DNA of 64,000 bases, from positions 310,001 to 374,000 of the forward strand of contig NZ_FZNX01000005.1 of NCBI RefSeq assembly GCF_900188355.1, read 5' to 3'. Within the stretch, counting starts at the first letter, position 1. Every line of letters starts with the position of its first letter. This document shows positions 62,199-64,000 of the stretch, piece by piece. The position numbers and the translations under genes are program-made. The notes beneath the pieces were generated by a model that was not told the DNA's origin, made no database searches, and saw nothing but the letters and a program-made list of their open reading frames with translations. This stretch comes from Lutibacter flavus (GTDB lineage Bacteria > Bacteroidota > Bacteroidia > Flavobacteriales > Flavobacteriaceae).

Positions 62199-63776
62199 CT
62201 AAAAAGAGGTAAATATTTCGGTAGAATTGGATAATTGTGGCATTTTATTCAATAAATAAATGTAATAACTTTTCACTAATTTTTCTTTATACAAAATGTT
62301 ATATTTGGTTGAATAAATTATACTGCTTTGTTCAATTAATGAATTAATATCAGCATCAAATTCAAGAGGTGAAGTTTTAATTAGAACGACTTGTTTTTCC
62401 TTAATTTCAGTATATGGTATTCCCCATATGTCAAATTGATTCATTCTTCTTCCTGAATAGGGTAAACAGTAAGTTTTAGGATGTCCTGTGCTATAGAAAG
62501 TTAACTGAGAAGCTATTTGGTACTTATCAGATAGAATTATGTAATCTTTTCCATCACATTTGTTATTTATTTCAACGTCTACAAAATTGGCAAGCCCTTT
62601 CCAATCTACCAATTTACCAAAAGGATCTATTTTAGCTGGGATTAGTTTCGAAAAATGGGGGGTGAAAGTTTCAAAAACAGGTTGTAATAATAGTAGGAGT
62701 AATAATATGGAAGAAAAAGCTATGTATTTTTTTACTACTTTATTTAGTAGAATTCCTGATTTTAATATTGCTTTAAGTAAAATTATGTAAAAAGGAATGT
62801 AGCTGAAAATAAGCCAATTTATTTGAACTCTTTTAATTAAAGAAATACAAGTAAAGGTAATAAAAACAAAAGTTATTAGAAAAATTATAAATTGCTCAAA
62901 ACCACCTTTTAAATAGCTTCCTATTTTGTATTTTTTCCAATAAAAGAAAAGAAATAAAAAAGGTAGGTTTAATAATAATTGTCCCCCAAAAAATTCTAGT
63001 AGATATATTATTGATTTGTTTAAGCTAATAAATTTTCTACCTATACCAGATAAATTGGATATATGAAATACACCTACCATATCATGGTTTATATTCCAAA
63101 TTAAAACTGGAGTAAAAAATATGGTGGCTATTAGTATAGAAATGTAATATCCTTGTTGTTTTAGTAATTCTTTTCTTTTAAAAAGAAGATATATAAATGA
63201 AAATGGGATAAAAAACAACAATGAATACTTTGCTAAAAATCCAATTCCTATAGATAATCCAGTTAATATCCAAAATGTTAAGCTGTTTTTTTGGGTGGCC
63301 ATCCAAAAGAAATAACAGGTAAGTAGCCAAAAAAATGAAACTAAAACATCTGTAGTAAAGAACATAGATATATAGTGGTATGCAGGTAATATTAAAAGTC
63401 CTGATGAAACAAAAAATGCCATTTTTTTAGAACGGTATAACTGTTCAACAATATAATACGTTGTTAAACCAATAATACTTCCAATTATAACGGCATTTAA
63501 TTTAACTGTCCAGGTATAGCTTCCAAATATTGAAGATGTAAAACCATTGATGTAGGCAATTAGCGGGGGTTTGGAGTAATAGGACCAATCTAAGTGTTTA
63601 GACCATAACCAATATTGAGATTCTTCAGGATCAAGGTCAATTCCTCCAGAAACTGCAAATAAAATCCTTAACGCACTAACTACAATGTATAGGAGAACAA
63701 TCTGTTTCCACCCATAGTTTAGTGTAATACTCTGATTAAATTTATTATCATTTGTTATTTGTTTAAATAGAAACAT
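62199..63776 (-). CDS. Glycosyltransferase family 39 (PMT/ArnT-like) membrane protein
   Basis: 525-residue polytopic membrane protein, about 10-12 helices, using a polyprenyl-phosphate sugar donor. The catalytic acidic motif in the first periplasmic loop is LDPEESQYWLWS, then WSYYSKPPLIAY; these are standard for GT39. A soluble C-terminal domain starts near residue 400. The ATG at 63776 was chosen; a longer frame to 63827 adds 17 residues without support. Acceptor (lipid A, lipid or protein) unknown. The 224 bases upstream to the window end hold no gene I can support. Confidence 0.88.
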   Translation of the reverse strand: MFLFKQITNDNKFNQSITLNYGWKQIVLLYIVVSALRILFAVSGGIDLDPEESQYWLWSKHLDWSYYSKPPLIAYINGFTSSIFGSYTWTVKLNAVIIGSIIGLTTYYIVEQLYRSKKMAFFVSSGLLILPAYHYISMFFTTDVLVSFFWLLTCYFFWMATQKNSLTFWILTGLSIGIGFLAKYSLLFFIPFSFIYLLFKRKELLKQQGYYISILIATIFFTPVLIWNINHDMVGVFHISNLSGIGRKFISLNKSIIYLLEFFGGQLLLNLPFLFLFFYWKKYKIGSYLKGGFEQFIIFLITFVFITFTCISLIKRVQINWLIFSYIPFYIILLKAILKSGILLNKVVKKYIAFSSILLLLLLLQPVFETFTPHFSKLIPAKIDPFGKLVDWKGLANFVDVEINNKCDGKDYIILSDKYQIASQLTFYSTGHPKTYCLPYSGRRMNQFDIWGIPYTEIKEKQVVLIKTSPLEFDADINSLIEQSSIIYSTKYNILYKEKLVKSYYIYLLNKMPQLSNSTEIFTSF

Positions 63777-64000
63777 AACAAAGTATTTATAAATTAATAT
63801 TAAATGCTTAAAACATTTATAATTCAATAAAAATAGAGGGATGAAAAATTAACGTATTATATCAATTATAGGGTTTCTAATTAGATACAGAATATGCGTA
63901 TAGATTATACTAAATCTAAATATAAAGTTAAAGCTTTTATTAGGAATAATCAATTAAATTATATTTAAAAGAAATATTTTTTTGAATAAAAAAAGAAAAA

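Noticed and set aside
1-64000. CRISPR arrays, insertion sequences, prophage or integrated element
   Set aside because: No regularly spaced repeats, transposase, integrase or att-like duplications at the two tRNA genes were seen.
63777-64000. Short frame at 63892 (24 codons) as a new gene start
   Set aside because: It ends after 24 codons and shows no recognisable motif; probably intergenic.

Overview
The window is chromosomal DNA from a low-GC (about 30% G+C by eye) member of the Bacteroidota, most likely family Flavobacteriaceae. Evidence: TAnnTTTG -7 promoter boxes, weak Shine-Dalgarno signals, several TTG starts, many short lipoproteins, and family gene sets (class II HMG-CoA reductase with a GYDIA-type GHMP kinase, BT_3928-family protein, DUF1599, DUF4293, DivIC, split methylmalonyl-CoA mutase, Rho with a long disordered insert). 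The genus cannot be fixed from this sequence. I see no IS element, phage, CRISPR array or rRNA; there are two tRNAs.

Layout. 1-7.0 kb (minus): peptide use, with three POT/PTR-type permeases (the first cut by the window edge) and a secreted S9 dipeptidyl peptidase. 7.1-9.6 kb and 18.0-21.1 kb (plus): mevalonate pathway split in two blocks (HMG-CoA reductase + GYDIA kinase; diphosphomevalonate decarboxylase + mevalonate kinase + UbiA prenyltransferase). 10.9-14.6 kb (minus): a small xylan module (GH10 lipoprotein, GPH symporter, cytosolic GH43) behind a perfect LacI-type palindrome. 14.7-18.0 kb: thiamine pyrophosphokinase, an ExbB-like channel protein and a LytS/LytTR two-component pair. 22.7-27.5 kb: a galactose regulon (galT, degenerate-Nudix regulator, galK, vSGLT-like symporter) with matching palindromes before galT and galK.

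27.6-35.5 kb: tRNA-Phe, then coaX, an outer-membrane protein, a TPR protein, LptC, a CNNM/CorC protein and a PpiD-like foldase. 35.6-43.6 kb: rho, DUF4293, a NarL-type response regulator with a TPR histidine kinase, a phosphoesterase, truA and an MsbA-like exporter. 43.6-48.6 kb: cdaA, a lipoprotein, folP and a LOG-family gene on the minus strand, then DUF1599, BT_3928 and crcB.

48.6-53.5 kb: two parallel PII-Amt operons with the same three-half-site promoter architecture; the first also encodes a BBP2 outer-membrane barrel, which suggests an ammonium uptake route across both membranes. 53.5-64 kb: DUF1684 lipoprotein, an MFS gene behind a leader ending in an intrinsic terminator, a GH5 lipoprotein, peroxiredoxin, a stand-alone trpB, the methylmalonyl-CoA mutase locus with a miniature large subunit, divIC, udk, tRNA-Thr and a GT39 glycosyltransferase.

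The observations most worth following are the gal operators with the degenerate-Nudix regulator, the duplicated nitrogen promoters and their unusually conserved leader/5' coding tract, the terminator-ending leader before the MFS gene, the miniature MutB, and the GYDIA kinase as the missing phosphomevalonate kinase.
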